Assembly (NCBI GenBank): GCA_905215935.1 | Contig: CAJMRY010000004.1 | Coordinates: forward strand, 1-64,000 | Direction of reading: 5' to 3' | Origin: an uncultured bacterium | GTDB taxonomy: Bacteria > Bacillota > Clostridia > TANB77 > CAG-508 | DNA: 64,000 nt | Shown here: positions 8,483 to 18,961 of the stretch, one piece after another | How positions within the stretch are numbered: position 1 is the first letter of the stretch | How the letters are laid out: each line of letters starts with the position of its first letter | Position numbers and translations under genes: made by a program | The notes under the pieces: model-generated | Told to the model about the DNA's origin: nothing | Database searches by the model: none | The model's input: only the letters and a program-made list of their open reading frames with translations

Positions 8483-8512
8483 GAAAGGGTAATACCTTTC
8501 TTTTTTTTATTT
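8483..8512 (+). terminator. Intrinsic terminator after acpP
   Basis: GAAAGG and CCTTTC form a short stem, followed by eight T. Confidence 0.75.
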
Positions 8513-8556
8513 TTTATAGTATAATATATAAAGATTTATTAAAGGGAGGTGAATTT

Positions 8557-9228
8557 GTGAGATTAGATAAGTTAGAACAAAGTATAGGTTATACTTTTAA
8601 AAATAAATTACTTTTGAAAAATGCGCTTACACATACATCTTATGCAAATGAAAATAATGTTAAAAGTAATGAAAAGTTGGAGTTTTTAGGTGATAGTATA
8701 TTAGAATTTATATCTAGTAAATATATTTATACGAATTATCCAAATTTAAAAGAAGGAGAAATGACTAAAGTTAGAGCTGATGTTGTTTGTGAAAGAAGTC
8801 TTTACAAAGTTGCTCTAAAGCATAATTTTAGTGATTTCTTATTTATAGGTAAAAGTCAAATAATTAATAAAGGAAATGAGAGACCATCAATTTTAGCAGA
8901 TAGTATCGAAGCTGTTATTGCAGCTATTTATTTTGATTCTGGATTAGAATCTGCAGAAAGATTTATAGTAGAGAATTTAAAGGATTATATTGAACTTGCT
9001 AGCAAACATGTGGGAATGAAGGATCATAAAACAGTATTACAAGAGAAACTTCAGGTACATGGAGATGTAAAAATAAAGTATGATATTATAAAAGAATCAG
9101 GACCAGATCATGATAAGACTTTTACAGCTAGAGTTAGTCTTAATGGAAAAGTTTTGGCAGATGGTAATGGAAGAACTAAAAAAGAAGCTGAAATGGAAGC
9201 TGCTAAAAAAGCTTTAGAGAATATGTAA
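8557..9228 (+). CDS. rnc: Ribonuclease III
   Basis: A double-strand-specific endoribonuclease for rRNA and mRNA processing, 223 residues. The RNase III signature NEKLEFLGDS lies near residues 39-48 with the acidic catalytic residues, and a C-terminal dsRNA-binding domain begins near DHKTVLQEKLQ and ends with KKEAEMEAAKKAL. The start codon is GTG with AAGGGAGGTG upstream. acpP-rnc is the conserved Firmicute order. Confidence 0.95.
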   Translation: MRLDKLEQSIGYTFKNKLLLKNALTHTSYANENNVKSNEKLEFLGDSILEFISSKYIYTNYPNLKEGEMTKVRADVVCERSLYKVALKHNFSDFLFIGKSQIINKGNERPSILADSIEAVIAAIYFDSGLESAERFIVENLKDYIELASKHVGMKDHKTVLQEKLQVHGDVKIKYDIIKESGPDHDKTFTARVSLNGKVLADGNGRTKKEAEMEAAKKALENM

Positions 9229-9327
9229 TAAAAAGCTTTATTTATAATTTGAGAATGAAGTGATTAGTCAGAATTAATATTTAATTAAAAGAGAGAATCT
9301 GTATAATAAATACAAGGGAGGGAAATT

Positions 9328-10386
9328 ATGAAGAAAGAATACATTATACCAATTTTCGTACCTCATTTAGGCTGCCCGAATAGTTGTACATTTTGCAATC
9401 AAAAAACCATTAGTGGACAATCGAAACAGGTAAATGCTAAAGATGTAAGAGATACAATAGAATATTATTTAAGTAATTTTAAAGATAATAATAAGTATGT
9501 AGAAGTTGCTTTTTTTGGAGGTAGTTTTACAGGAATAGAAGAGGAAGTTCAAGAGGAATTATTGCAAGCAGCTTTTGAGTATGTTAAGCAAAAAAAGGTA
9601 AATAGTATTCGTATTTCTACTAGACCTGATTATATTGATAAGAAGATATTAAAAAGATTAAAAAAATATAAAGTAAAAACAATTGAACTCGGAGTACAAT
9701 CAACTAATAATTATATATTATCTAGATGTCAAAGAGGACATACTTTTGAAGATGTTAAAAAGGCATCAAAATTAATTAGAAGAAAACGATTTATTTTGGG
9801 ACATCAAATGATGGTAGGATTACCAGAAAGCACAAAGTTAGATGAGATAAATACTACTAAAGCATTAATAAAATTAAAACCTAAAATAGTTAGAATTTAT
9901 CCAGTCTTAGTTATTAAAGGTACTAAATTAGAAGAAGAATATAAAAGTAACGAATATATTCCATTAACAGTTAATCAAGCTGTAGAAAGATGTAAGGAAA
10001 TAGTTGCAATGTTTAATAAAAAGAATATAAGAGTTATACGTTTAGGTCTTCAAAATACTAATACAATAGATGAACCAGGACACAATGAAAGTGAAGTAGT
10101 AGCAGGTCCATATCATCCAGCTTTTAGGCAATTAGTAGAATCTAGTATGTGGTATGATAGTGTTCTTGAACACATTAAACAATTTAATACCAAAGTAAAA
10201 GTTGTTGAAATAAGAGCAAATCCTATGAATATTAATAATATAATAGGACATAAAAAAGAAAATATAAATAAACTAAATGAAATATATGATGTAGAAGTAA
10301 ATGTTACTTCAGATGAATCTATAAGACCAGGAGACTTTAAAGTTAATATCTTAAAGACATATGAAGAATGTATAGATTTAAAATAG
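9328..10386 (+). CDS. Radical SAM protein, Elp3-like without acetyltransferase domain
   Basis: A 352-residue radical SAM enzyme. The cluster motif CPNSCTFC (CX3CX2C, Cys16, Cys20, Cys23) lies at the N terminus, and AFFGGSFTG lies near residue 63. The C-terminal half (GPYHPAFRQLVES then VKVVEIRANP) matches the Elp3/COG1243-type group commonly found next to rnc in Clostridia. The acetyltransferase domain of true Elp3 is absent. A tRNA-modification role is possible but not shown by the sequence. GGGAGGG precedes the ATG. Confidence 0.85.
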   Translation: MKKEYIIPIFVPHLGCPNSCTFCNQKTISGQSKQVNAKDVRDTIEYYLSNFKDNNKYVEVAFFGGSFTGIEEEVQEELLQAAFEYVKQKKVNSIRISTRPDYIDKKILKRLKKYKVKTIELGVQSTNNYILSRCQRGHTFEDVKKASKLIRRKRFILGHQMMVGLPESTKLDEINTTKALIKLKPKIVRIYPVLVIKGTKLEEEYKSNEYIPLTVNQAVERCKEIVAMFNKKNIRVIRLGLQNTNTIDEPGHNESEVVAGPYHPAFRQLVESSMWYDSVLEHIKQFNTKVKVVEIRANPMNINNIIGHKKENINKLNEIYDVEVNVTSDESIRPGDFKVNILKTYEECIDLK

Positions 10387-10493
10387 TATAGAATTTCCAA
10401 ATACCAAAGATATCAATTTTATTTATAGAAAAAAAGCATAGTTTTAATTCAAAAGAAATTGAAATGATAAATAGTATAAATTTTAAATAGTAT

Positions 10494-10536
10494 AAAATCA
10501 CCTATATATGCAAATAATTGTAATATAGGTGATTTT
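10494..10536 (+). promoter_or_regulatory. 14-bp hairpin that buries the yitT ribosome site
   Basis: AAAATCACCTATAT (10494-10507) and ATATAGGTGATTTT (10523-10536) are perfect reverse complements. The right arm holds the only plausible ribosome site (AGGTG) for ATG 10538, and it ends in a T run. The element may therefore act both as terminator for the upstream gene and as a translational lock on yitT. Confidence 0.65.
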
Positions 10537-10537
10537 T

Positions 10538-11408
10538 ATGAAATATACAAGGATAAAGAGAAAATTATTATTAAAAAAATATATAATAGAGTTTATACAA
10601 ATTAGTATTGGTTGTTTAATTATGGCAATGAGTACATCATTTTTTCTGCTTCCAAATCAATTATCTACAGGTGGATTTGCAGGTATTGCTACTGTGGCAT
10701 ATTATTTATTTAAATTGCCTTTAGGAACAACTATGTTAATTTTGAATATACCATTATTAATTTTGGGATTTTTTAGAATAGGTAAGGAATTTTTAGCTAA
10801 ATCATTACTTGGAACTATATTATTATCTGTTTTTATAGATTTATTAGATAAATATCAAGCTTTTACTCAAGATAGATTACTTGCTTGCATTTATGGTGGT
10901 GTCTTGATGGGATTTGGAACAGCTCTTATCTTAAGAGTGTTTGCTTCCACAGGAGGAACAGATTTACTTTCATATATTATTAAATCATATAAGAAACATT
11001 TTCAGACAAGTAATTTAATTATGATTATTGATATTGCAATTGTTACACTTAATGTAATTGTTTTTAAAGAGATAGAAATAGGCTTATATTCTGCTATTGC
11101 AATATATTTAATGGGCAAAATGATAGATATTATTTTTGAGGGGGTTTCATTTACTAAAATGATGTTTATTATATCTCCTAAATATAAAGAGATTGCAAAT
11201 AAAATTAGTAAGAAAATAAATAGAGGTAGTACAGGAATTTATGCTAAAGGAATGTTTAAACAAGATGATAAGATGATGTTATTTTGTGTGGGTTCAAGAA
11301 GTGAAATTATAAAAATAAAAGAGATAGCAACTCGGGATAGATAAAAAGGCTTTTATTGTTATTAGTAATGCAAGAGAAACTTGGGGAAAAGGGTTTAGAA
11401 GAGGATAA
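10538..11408 (+). CDS. yitT: YitT-family membrane protein, with +1 recoding site
   Basis: A five- to six-helix integral membrane protein (DUF161) with a cytosolic C-terminal DUF2179 domain. It has 289 residues when the extra C at 11333 (ACT-C-GGG) is skipped. The +1 frame then gives GIDKKAFIVISNARETWGKG, the standard DUF2179 ending. Unshifted translation stops four codons after the site, losing the last 24 residues. The Gly-rich SLGTILLSVFIDLLDK and STGGTDLLSYI segments are typical. Function is unknown for the family. Confidence 0.85.
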
Positions 11409-11525
11409 ATAAGAAGTTAGATATTTGAGGAAAAAATTTATACGTTTATCAATGTATTAAAACAAATTAAATATGAAAAACTAGAAAAAAGAGTGATGTT
11501 TACAAAAATAAAATATCTAAAATTA

Positions 11526-11557
11526 AGGAGTTAGAACTATTCTAACTCCTGTAAAAT
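11526..11557. terminator. Bidirectional terminator between yitT and the MFS gene
   Basis: AGGAGTTAGA and TCTAACTCCT form a perfect 10-bp stem with a 5-base loop. T-rich sequence follows on the right, and A-rich sequence (T on the minus strand) lies on the left, so it can serve both converging genes. Confidence 0.7.
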
Positions 11558-11558
11558 T

Positions 11559-12710
11559 TTATTCTAAAGTTTTATTATCTTTTATATTTATGTTTATAAA
11601 TATAGTTGATAATATTGATAATAAAAAGATGACTATAAATATTTTCTCTTTTATAAAAATACTTATAACTGAAAGTATTACCAATACAATAACCTCTGTA
11701 AAGCATAAACTCATTTGCCCTACTGATGATAATAGGTCATGATCTTCCTTGGATTCTTTAATAATATTTTGTATCGATGTTTGTATTGATGTTTCATAAA
11801 CCTTTTCTAAATTATCTCCTACAGTTTTATTAATTGAAATTATCATTTTATCTTTTGCAAATAAATAAATTGCTGTTATAATCACTCTTATTAATGATAC
11901 TAGATTATTTGATTTTCTTATATTTTTATCAACATATTTTCCAATTAAATTAATTGTGATAATTTGGAATATTAGTGATACTACAATAACTACTGAGAAT
12001 GCTTTAAAATCTTGTAATAAGATATATAGATACATTGGAACAAATAATCTCTCTATTATATGATTAGTTCGTAATGCATATATAATCTTATATTTACTCT
12101 TACTATGCATTAAATATTCTATGCCAGCCTTGAAAGTGTTACATTTCTTTTCTGGCTTATAATCTATTTTTAGAATTGCAATATATTGTAGCATAAAGAA
12201 AATAACAATTATACTAAATAAAATTAATGTATTATTGCTTATTACTCCCCAAGCAACTAGACAACTGGCAAAAACTGTTCCTAAAATTTTACTTATAAAA
12301 TATAAACTATTAAATCTACCTCTATGTTCACTTTCGACATATTTGCTAGATAATGAATCAGATGAAGGATTTGAAAGTCCCATCAATCCCATTGCTATTA
12401 CGAAAATTATAATATTTGCATATAAACTTTCACTGTTTAGCATAAAATATGAATTAATAATACTAAATATATTTGAAATTAATATACATTTTGCAATACC
12501 AATTTTATTTGATATAGTTACAAATAATGGTGTTATAATTCCTGTAATAAGAAATCTTATACCATATATTAATAAAATCAAATATATTGGCAAACCAGCT
12601 TTGTAAAGCATAACAGTTCCAAAAGTTTCACTTAATGCATTTGCAAAATTAAAAAAAAATATGCTTAAATACATATACTTATAATCTTTTTTATAAAAAT
12701 ATTCTTTCAT
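11559..12710 (-). CDS. Major facilitator superfamily transporter
   Basis: A 383-residue protein with about 12 hydrophobic segments and two MFS halves. A family-type cytoplasmic loop is seen as SKYVESEHRGRFNSLYFISK near residue 130. The substrate is unknown; drug or metabolite efflux is possible. It runs against the neighbouring genes, with a long empty region on its 5' side. Base composition is like its neighbours. Confidence 0.75.
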   Translation of the reverse strand: MKEYFYKKDYKYMYLSIFFFNFANALSETFGTVMLYKAGLPIYLILLIYGIRFLITGIITPLFVTISNKIGIAKCILISNIFSIINSYFMLNSESLYANIIIFVIAMGLMGLSNPSSDSLSSKYVESEHRGRFNSLYFISKILGTVFASCLVAWGVISNNTLILFSIIVIFFMLQYIAILKIDYKPEKKCNTFKAGIEYLMHSKSKYKIIYALRTNHIIERLFVPMYLYILLQDFKAFSVVIVVSLIFQIITINLIGKYVDKNIRKSNNLVSLIRVIITAIYLFAKDKMIISINKTVGDNLEKVYETSIQTSIQNIIKESKEDHDLLSSVGQMSLCFTEVIVLVILSVISIFIKEKIFIVIFLLSILSTIFININIKDNKTLE

Positions 12711-13194
12711 ATATTGCTCCTAAGATTAGTTTATTTTATAGATTTTGTTAATACATCATATGTATAATTGTTCTAATATTAAAGTATATTTAGTTACTAT
12801 TTTGTATTAACTTAAATTATAAGGTTTTGTTTATGACTAATAATAATTTTGTATTTCTATTCTTTTTTTTCACAAAAATATCTTCTTTCATTTATTGCTT
12901 ATATTATTGCAAATTATAACAAAGAGATAAATAAAATTCAATATATTTTTTTAGTTAATGTTTACACAACGTAATCCAATATATAAATAAAAAAGAAAAA
13001 TCAATTAAATATGTGTAGTTGACTTTCAAGAATTTTTATTTAAGGTGTATTTTTGTTTTCTTCAAATAATTCCATTTTTTTCTGAAATTTTTAATGTATC
13101 TTTCAATGAAACTTACTTTATTTTTGTGATTTCATATGATAAAATTTAAATAGAAATCATAAAATATAGTAGTGAAAGGATAAGCTATAAGAGT
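12711..13194. other. 484-bp AT-rich intergenic region without a gene
   Basis: This lies between the divergent MFS and ogg genes. It should carry both promoters. I see no convincing reading frame, hairpin of note or repeat. TATGATAAAATT near 13136-13147 may contain the ogg -10 box. Confidence 0.5.
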
Positions 13195-14061
13195 ATGAGA
13201 AAGCAAGAAATAGTTTTAAAAAATATAGATGCATTTAACCCAGTACATATATTTGAATGTGGTCAATGTTTTAGATGGGACAAAGAATTTGATGGAAGCT
13301 ATACTGGAGTTTTTGGAAATTGTGTAGCAAATGTGAAAAAAGAAGATAATAATATAATTATTAGAGGGATTAGTAATTGTAATTTAGAAGAGAAAGTGCA
13401 TAACTATTTTGATTTAGATAGAGATTATAATAGTATAAAATTACAATTGTCCAAAATAGATGAACCTTTAAAAAATAGTATAAAATATGGAGATGGAATT
13501 AGGCTATTAAATCAAGATTTATGGGAAACTATTATTTCTTTTATTATATCTGCAAACAATAATATTCCAAGAATTAAGGGGATTATAAAAAGAATCTCCG
13601 AAAAATATGGAAATGAGATAATCTGGAATGGAGAAAAATATTATACTTTTCCTAGCCCGGAAGAACTTTCAAAAGCAAGTGTAGAGGATTTAAGGAAACT
13701 AGGACTTGGTTTTAGAGATGTAAGGGTATATGAAACAACTAAAATGATATTAGACAAAAAGCCAGATTTACAAGAATTACATATTGAACGAGATAGTATA
13801 AAGGTGCGTGAACAATTACTTAATCTTTCTGGTGTAGGACCTAAAGTTGCAGATTGTATTTTACTTTTTTCTACATTAAAGAGATTAGAAGTTTTTCCAA
13901 TAGATGTATGGGTTAGAAGAGTAATGAATGAACTATATATTAAAAATGAAGATGAGAACAAAGTAAGTAAAAAATTAATAGAAAAACTAGCTAAAGAAAA
14001 GTATGGAGATTTAGCAGGTATTGCACAGCAATATTTATTTTATTGGAAGAGAGAAGCTTAA
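13195..14061 (+). CDS. ogg: 8-oxoguanine DNA glycosylase / AP lyase (OGG1-type)
   Basis: A base-excision repair enzyme of the HhH-GPD superfamily, 288 residues. The N-terminal OGG domain carries FECGQCFRW near residues 20-28. The helix-hairpin-helix with the Schiff-base Lys is LSGVGPKVADC near residues 213-223, and the catalytic Asp is in FPIDVWVRR. The start ATG 13195 has only a distant AAAGGA, so it could be off by a few codons. It precedes addB and is probably co-transcribed with it, a DNA-repair pair. Confidence 0.88.
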   Translation: MRKQEIVLKNIDAFNPVHIFECGQCFRWDKEFDGSYTGVFGNCVANVKKEDNNIIIRGISNCNLEEKVHNYFDLDRDYNSIKLQLSKIDEPLKNSIKYGDGIRLLNQDLWETIISFIISANNNIPRIKGIIKRISEKYGNEIIWNGEKYYTFPSPEELSKASVEDLRKLGLGFRDVRVYETTKMILDKKPDLQELHIERDSIKVREQLLNLSGVGPKVADCILLFSTLKRLEVFPIDVWVRRVMNELYIKNEDENKVSKKLIEKLAKEKYGDLAGIAQQYLFYWKREA

Positions 14062-14136
14062 AAGGTAAGCTCTCTATAGTAGTATTTTATAGATGCAGAT
14101 AAAATAGCTATAAATTATAACAAAAAAGGAGTACAT

Positions 14137-17100
14137 ATGAGTTTAAGATTAATTTACGGAAGATCAGGTACAGGGAAAAGTAGTTATATGTACCAAGAAA
14201 TAAAAAATAGGATTAATAAAGAAAAGAAAATATATATTATTACACCAGAACAATTTTCTTTTACAGCAGAAAGAAAACTAATGGATAGTATAGGGCTTGG
14301 TTCTGTTATAAATGCAGAAGTCCTTACTTTTGGACGTATGGCATATAGAGTAATTCGGAGAGACTGGTGGAGGAGCGAATAAAACCAATTTATCAAAATG
14401 TGGTAAAGCGATGCTTATATATAATATTCTGATGAATGAAAAAAAGAGTTTGAAATTTTTGGGTAAATCTGATGAGAACATAGAATTAATAGGTACACAA
14501 ATTACAGAGTTTAAGAAACATGGTATAAGTGTAGAGATGTTTAAAGAAGAAATAGATAATACTGATGATAAATATCTAAAATACAAAATGCAAGATATGT
14601 TACTTGTATATGAAAAATTTCAAAATAATTTAAAAGATAAATATATAGATGAAAATGATATTTTAACAATTCTTTATGAAAGAATTGAAGAAACTAATTT
14701 CTTCAATGATACTGTTATTTATATAGATGAATTTGTAGGGTTTACAAAACAGGAATATGATATTATAAGAAAGCTTTTAAGACTTACTAAACAAATTAAT
14801 ATAACTGTGTGTACAGATAGTTTGATTTTAGACAAAAATCCAGAAACAGATATATTTTATTCAAATAAGCAAACGGCTCGGAAGACTTATAGATATAGCA
14901 AAAGATGAAGATATAAACTTAGAAAACCCAAAGTACATAGAAAATAAATATCCTAGATTTAAATCAACAGAATTATTACATCTAGAGCAAAATTTATATA
15001 ATATTAAACAAAAAAAATATGAATTAGAACCTAAAGATATATCTATATTTTTAGCAAATAATCAATATTCAGAAATAGAATATATTGCTTCGAAAATTGT
15101 GAAGTTAGTAAGAGAAGAAGGGTACAGATATAAAGATATATCAATTATAACTAAGAATTTAGATAACTATTCTAATTTATGTAAGGCTATTTTTGATAAA
15201 TATAATATACCAATATTTATAGATGAGAAGAAAGATTTAAGTGATAATATTTTAGTTAAATATATTTTATCTCTATTAGATATATTTTCAAAAAATTGGT
15301 CACATGAATCAATTTTTAACTATATTAAAAGTGGATTTATAGATATAGATTCCGAAGAAATTTATGAATTAGAAAATTATTGCTTAAAGTGGGGAATAAA
15401 GCAGAGTAAATGGTATAAATCAGAATGGGATTTTTATGACGATAATGATAAAAATAAAGATAAAATGCAAAGAATGGAAGCTTTAAGAAAAGTAATTGTA
15501 GAACCACTATTAGAGCTTAAAAATCGAATCAATTCATCTAAAGATGTTAAGAACATAACGAGATGTTTATATGAGTTTTTAATAAAAAATAAAATAGATG
15601 AAAAGTTAGAAAATAAAATTAAAGAAAAAATAGAAGAAGGATACAATGAATTAGCTACAGAATATAAAACAAGTTTTAAAGTTTTAATTGATGTGTTAGA
15701 TGAAATTGTACTTGTATTTGGAGATGATAGAATTACTTTTGACAAGTATATGCAAGTATTAAAAATAGGTCTTCGGTAATAGTGGGCTTGGAAAAATACC
15801 TGCTTCTTCTGATCAAGTAATTATAGGTGATGTAGATAGGTCTAGAAGTCATAAAGTAAAAGCTATTTTTATTATAGGTTTAAATGATGGTATGTTTCCA
15901 AGTATTAATAGAAATGAAGGTTATTTTAATGATAAAGATAGAGAAAACTTAAAAAATGATGGAATAGAGCTTGCAAAAGGTACATTAGATAGATTATTTG
16001 AAGATAATTTTAATATATATAAAGCTTTTACTACTGCTGAAGAGAAACTTTATTTATCATATGCTTCATCAGATTCGGAAGGAAAATCACTTAGGAGCTC
16101 AATACTTATATCAAAGATAAAAAGATTATTTCCAAATATAAAAGAGAAAAGTGATATTGTAGAAAAATCATTTGAAATTGCCAATGAAAATATAGCATTT
16201 GAAGGATTGCTAAGTAACTTAAGTAGGTTAAAAGATGGAGAGGCAATAGAAGAATATTGGTATATAGTTTTTGCATATTTTTATAATCAAGAGAAATGGA
16301 AATTTAAATTAGAAAATAGTATAAAGGGAATGTATTTTACTAATATACCTTCTAATATTAGTAAAGAGGCAGTTCAAAAGTTATATGGAAATATATTAAA
16401 GACAAGTATATCAAGACTAGAGCAATATAGAGCATGTCCTTTTTCATATTATCTAAAATATGGATTAAAGATTTCAGAAAAAAATACTTTAAAATTAAGT
16501 TCTATAGATACAGGTTCATTTATGCATGAAGTTATAGATAGCTTTTTTGATGAATTGAAGCGGTAGGTCTATAAGTATAAAGAACATTACCGATGAAGAA
16601 ATACAAGAAATTATTGAGGAAATTGTGAATAGAAAATTAAATTTGAATAAGAATTATATTTTTTCTAGTACCCCTAAATATAAAGTATTGGCACATAGAT
16701 TAAAAAGAGTTGTTTTAAAATCTATGAAGTATATTATAGAAAGTTTAAAATATAGTGATTTTGAAGTGTTAGGAAATGAAATCGAATTTAAAGAAGGTAA
16801 AGAGTACAAGCCAATAACTGTTTCTTTGGATAATGGAAAAAAAGTACAAGTAACAGGAAAAATAGATAGAATAGATATTGGAAAATTAGGTGGAGATAAA
16901 TATATTCGTATTATAGATTATAAATCTTCTGTAAAACATATTGATTTAAATGAAGTTTATGCAGGACTTCAAATTCAATTACTTACATATCTTGATGCAG
17001 TTTGCAAAGAAGAAAATGTATTACCAGCAGGAGTATTATATTTTAATTTAATAGATCCTATTATTAAATCAAATAAAAATTTAAGTAAAGAGGAAATAGA

Positions 17101-17509
17101 AGATGAGATAAGAAAGAAGTTTAAAATGCAAGGACTTATTCTTGCAAATGTAGAAGTTGTAAAAATGATGGATAAATGTTTAGAAAAGGGAGCATCTAAT
17201 ATTGTTCCTGCATATTTAGACAAAGAAGGAAATTTAAGTAATTCAAGGTCTAACACAGTTACAAGGTCTCAGTTTGAATATTTGCAAAAATATATGAATA
17301 CAATAATTAAACAAATATCAGAAGAGATTCTAAAGGGTCAAATTGATTTAAAACCTTATTATAATGTAAAAAATAAGAAAACTCCTTGTGAATATTGTGA
17401 GTATAAGGCAATATGTAATTTTAACAAATGTGGACTTAAAAATGATTATAGATATATAGGAAATATAGATAAGCAAGTTGTACTAGAGATGATTAGAGAA
17501 GAATGTTAA
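14137..17509 (+). CDS. addB: AddB subunit of the AddAB helicase-nuclease, with four +1 recoding sites
   Basis: AddB forms the Chi-recognising double-strand-break resection machine with AddA. Skipping the extra C at 14356 (ATT-C-GGA), 14879 (GCT-C-GGA), 15774 (CTT-C-GGT) and 16561 (AAG-C-GGT) restores a single frame of 1,122 residues, close to the family length. Walker A is GRSGTGKS (residues 8-15). The iron-sulphur nuclease domain shows LEQYRACPFSYYL, the nuclease motif IIDYKSS and the terminal CEYCEYKAIC cluster. Each gap restores a conserved Gly segment, for example GETGGGANKT at the first. addA is not in the window next to it. Confidence 0.92.
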
Positions 17510-17520
17510 ATTAAATGATA

Positions 17521-17556
17521 AAAGGTTACTCTAAAATAAAAGAGTAACCTTTTTAC
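17521..17556. terminator. Terminator after addB, usable in both directions
   Basis: AAAGGTTACTCT and AGAGTAACCTTTT form a 12-bp stem followed by T. The left flank gives a weaker T run on the minus strand, so it may also end the convergent gene at 17559. Confidence 0.75.
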
Positions 17557-17558
17557 GC

Positions 17559-17915
17559 TTATGATGAAAAATCTACTTGATGAGCAGAAATGTCAGCATT
17601 AGCATTAAGGGTAAGAGTTATATTTGACATATCCATATCAAAGTCTTTTGTAAAATGTTCTGAATTTTTTTTAGTATTATCAAATACATAAGTTACAAAA
17701 GATTCCATATGACCATTAGGAAATATCTTGTTTTTTATTCTTTTTATCATATTTCCTATATTTTGCGATGTTGTGCAAGTAATAATTCCCTTAGAAATCT
17801 TACATGTCCAATGTTTTGTAATTAAGCAGTATTCAGTCATTTTTATAGGCGATAAGCCTTGACATGACCTGAATTTAGAATCACGAATATGAATGATTAA
17901 CCGTTTGCCAGCCAT
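17559..17915 (-). CDS. Unknown 118-residue protein, single early CGG
   Basis: I do not recognise this protein. It is cytosolic-looking, with no membrane segment. Five Cys are scattered in the first half and an acidic, Asn-rich end lies near residues 90-118. ATG 17915 is preceded on its strand by AAAGGTG. Codon 5 is CGG (17903-17901) and must be read as Arg; a +1 shift there gives an immediate stop. It has its own consensus promoter and stands alone against the flanking genes. Codon choice is less AT-biased than in the core genes. It may be acquired. Confidence 0.6.
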   Translation of the reverse strand: MAGKRLIIHIRDSKFRSCQGLSPIKMTEYCLITKHWTCKISKGIITCTTSQNIGNMIKRIKNKIFPNGHMESFVTYVFDNTKKNSEHFTKDFDMDMSNITLTLNANADISAHQVDFSS

Positions 17916-17959
17916 AACAAATAACACCTTTCCCTACTCGCTCTAAATAAGCTTTCGTT

Positions 17960-18020
17960 CTCAAATATGTGAGCTATTAAATTGTGACAATATTATATAC
18001 AGTTTGTATACATATGTCAA
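17960..18020 (-). promoter_or_regulatory. Consensus promoter with palindromes for the 17559 gene
   Basis: On the minus strand, TTGACA (18020-18015) and TATAAT (17997-17992) are 17 bp apart, a perfect sigma-A consensus. Directly downstream is ATTGTGACAAT (17981-17991), an 11-base palindrome, then CTCA/TGAG (17960-17973), another short palindrome. The first is a plausible operator. Confidence 0.65.
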
Positions 18021-18102
18021 TGTAAGAAAATGTATGTAGATGAATTATTAAATCAATCTTGTATTTTTTATTTGTTTTTGATAATATAATTGAAATAGAA
18101 AG

Positions 18103-18939
18103 ATGCTTAATATTAAGGAGATAAGAGAAAATATGAAAGATTTATCTAATGAGAATGTAATACATGTTAAAAAAAGTGGTGTGGAATATTTACAATTTAG
18201 GAGATTATTACAGTATGAAGATAAAATATCTCATTGCTTTACGTTAAAAGACTTAACCTTTGGTGATAATTTAAATTTTTATGAAATAAAAGATAAGGTA
18301 TTAGAAAGCTATAATAAGATTACAAGCAAGCTGAATTTAGACAGTAAAAATATTGTTAGACCATTCCAAACACATACTAATTTTGTAAAAAATGTCACAA
18401 CTGAAAAGGGGATTTTTATAGAAGAACTAAAGGATATAGATGGACTATTAACAGATAGAAAAGATGAAATTTTATCTTTAACTTTTGCAGATTGCATGCC
18501 TATATATTTATATGATGAAAAGAAAAACATAATTGGAAATATACATTCTGGATGGAAAGGAACATTAAACAAAATAGGAAAGTTAGCAGTAGAAAAAATG
18601 ATTAAAGATTATAATTCAAATCCAGAAGATATTATTTGTGCAATAGGACCTACAATTAGAAAATGTCATTTTGAAGTAGATGAAGATGTGAAAGATATGT
18701 TTTATGAAGCTTTTAATGATAGTAATATTATTAGTATTGGAAAAATAAAAGATGGGAAACAAAAATATTATATAGATACAGTACTTGCTAATATAAATAT
18801 GATGAAAAGATTAGGGCTAAAGGACGAAAAGATTATAGATAGTAAAATTTGTACAGTATGTAATTCAGATAAAATGCATTCTTATAGAGTAGATAAAGAT
18901 TTAGCTGGTAGAAATACTGCAATAATTGCAATAAAATGA
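18103..18939 (+). CDS. pgeF: Purine nucleoside phosphorylase, YfiH/laccase-domain family
   Basis: A 278-residue member of the polyphenol oxidase/YfiH fold, now known to act on purine nucleosides and, in some bacteria, to edit peptidoglycan precursors. The marks are PFQTHTNFV, TFADCMPIYLY and HSGWKGTLNK, holding the Cys and His metal ligands, and the IGPTIRKCHFEVD segment. The start is uncertain: ATG 18103 has a weak site, and AAGGAG at 18115 lies 12 bases before the in-frame ATG 18133. Confidence 0.88.
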   Translation: MLNIKEIRENMKDLSNENVIHVKKSGVEYLQFRRLLQYEDKISHCFTLKDLTFGDNLNFYEIKDKVLESYNKITSKLNLDSKNIVRPFQTHTNFVKNVTTEKGIFIEELKDIDGLLTDRKDEILSLTFADCMPIYLYDEKKNIIGNIHSGWKGTLNKIGKLAVEKMIKDYNSNPEDIICAIGPTIRKCHFEVDEDVKDMFYEAFNDSNIISIGKIKDGKQKYYIDTVLANINMMKRLGLKDEKIIDSKICTVCNSDKMHSYRVDKDLAGRNTAIIAIK

Positions 18940-18961
18940 TAGCTTTTAGGAGGAAAAATAG

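Noticed and set aside
12235..12606. Plus-strand open frame inside the MFS gene
   Set aside because: It is the shadow of a minus-strand membrane protein and has no ribosome site.
14137..17509. addB and other split genes as pseudogenes
   Set aside because: Apart from the CGG sites there is no other frameshift or stop, lengths are normal and active-site residues are intact. nusG, gltX, serS and engB are normally essential and single-copy.
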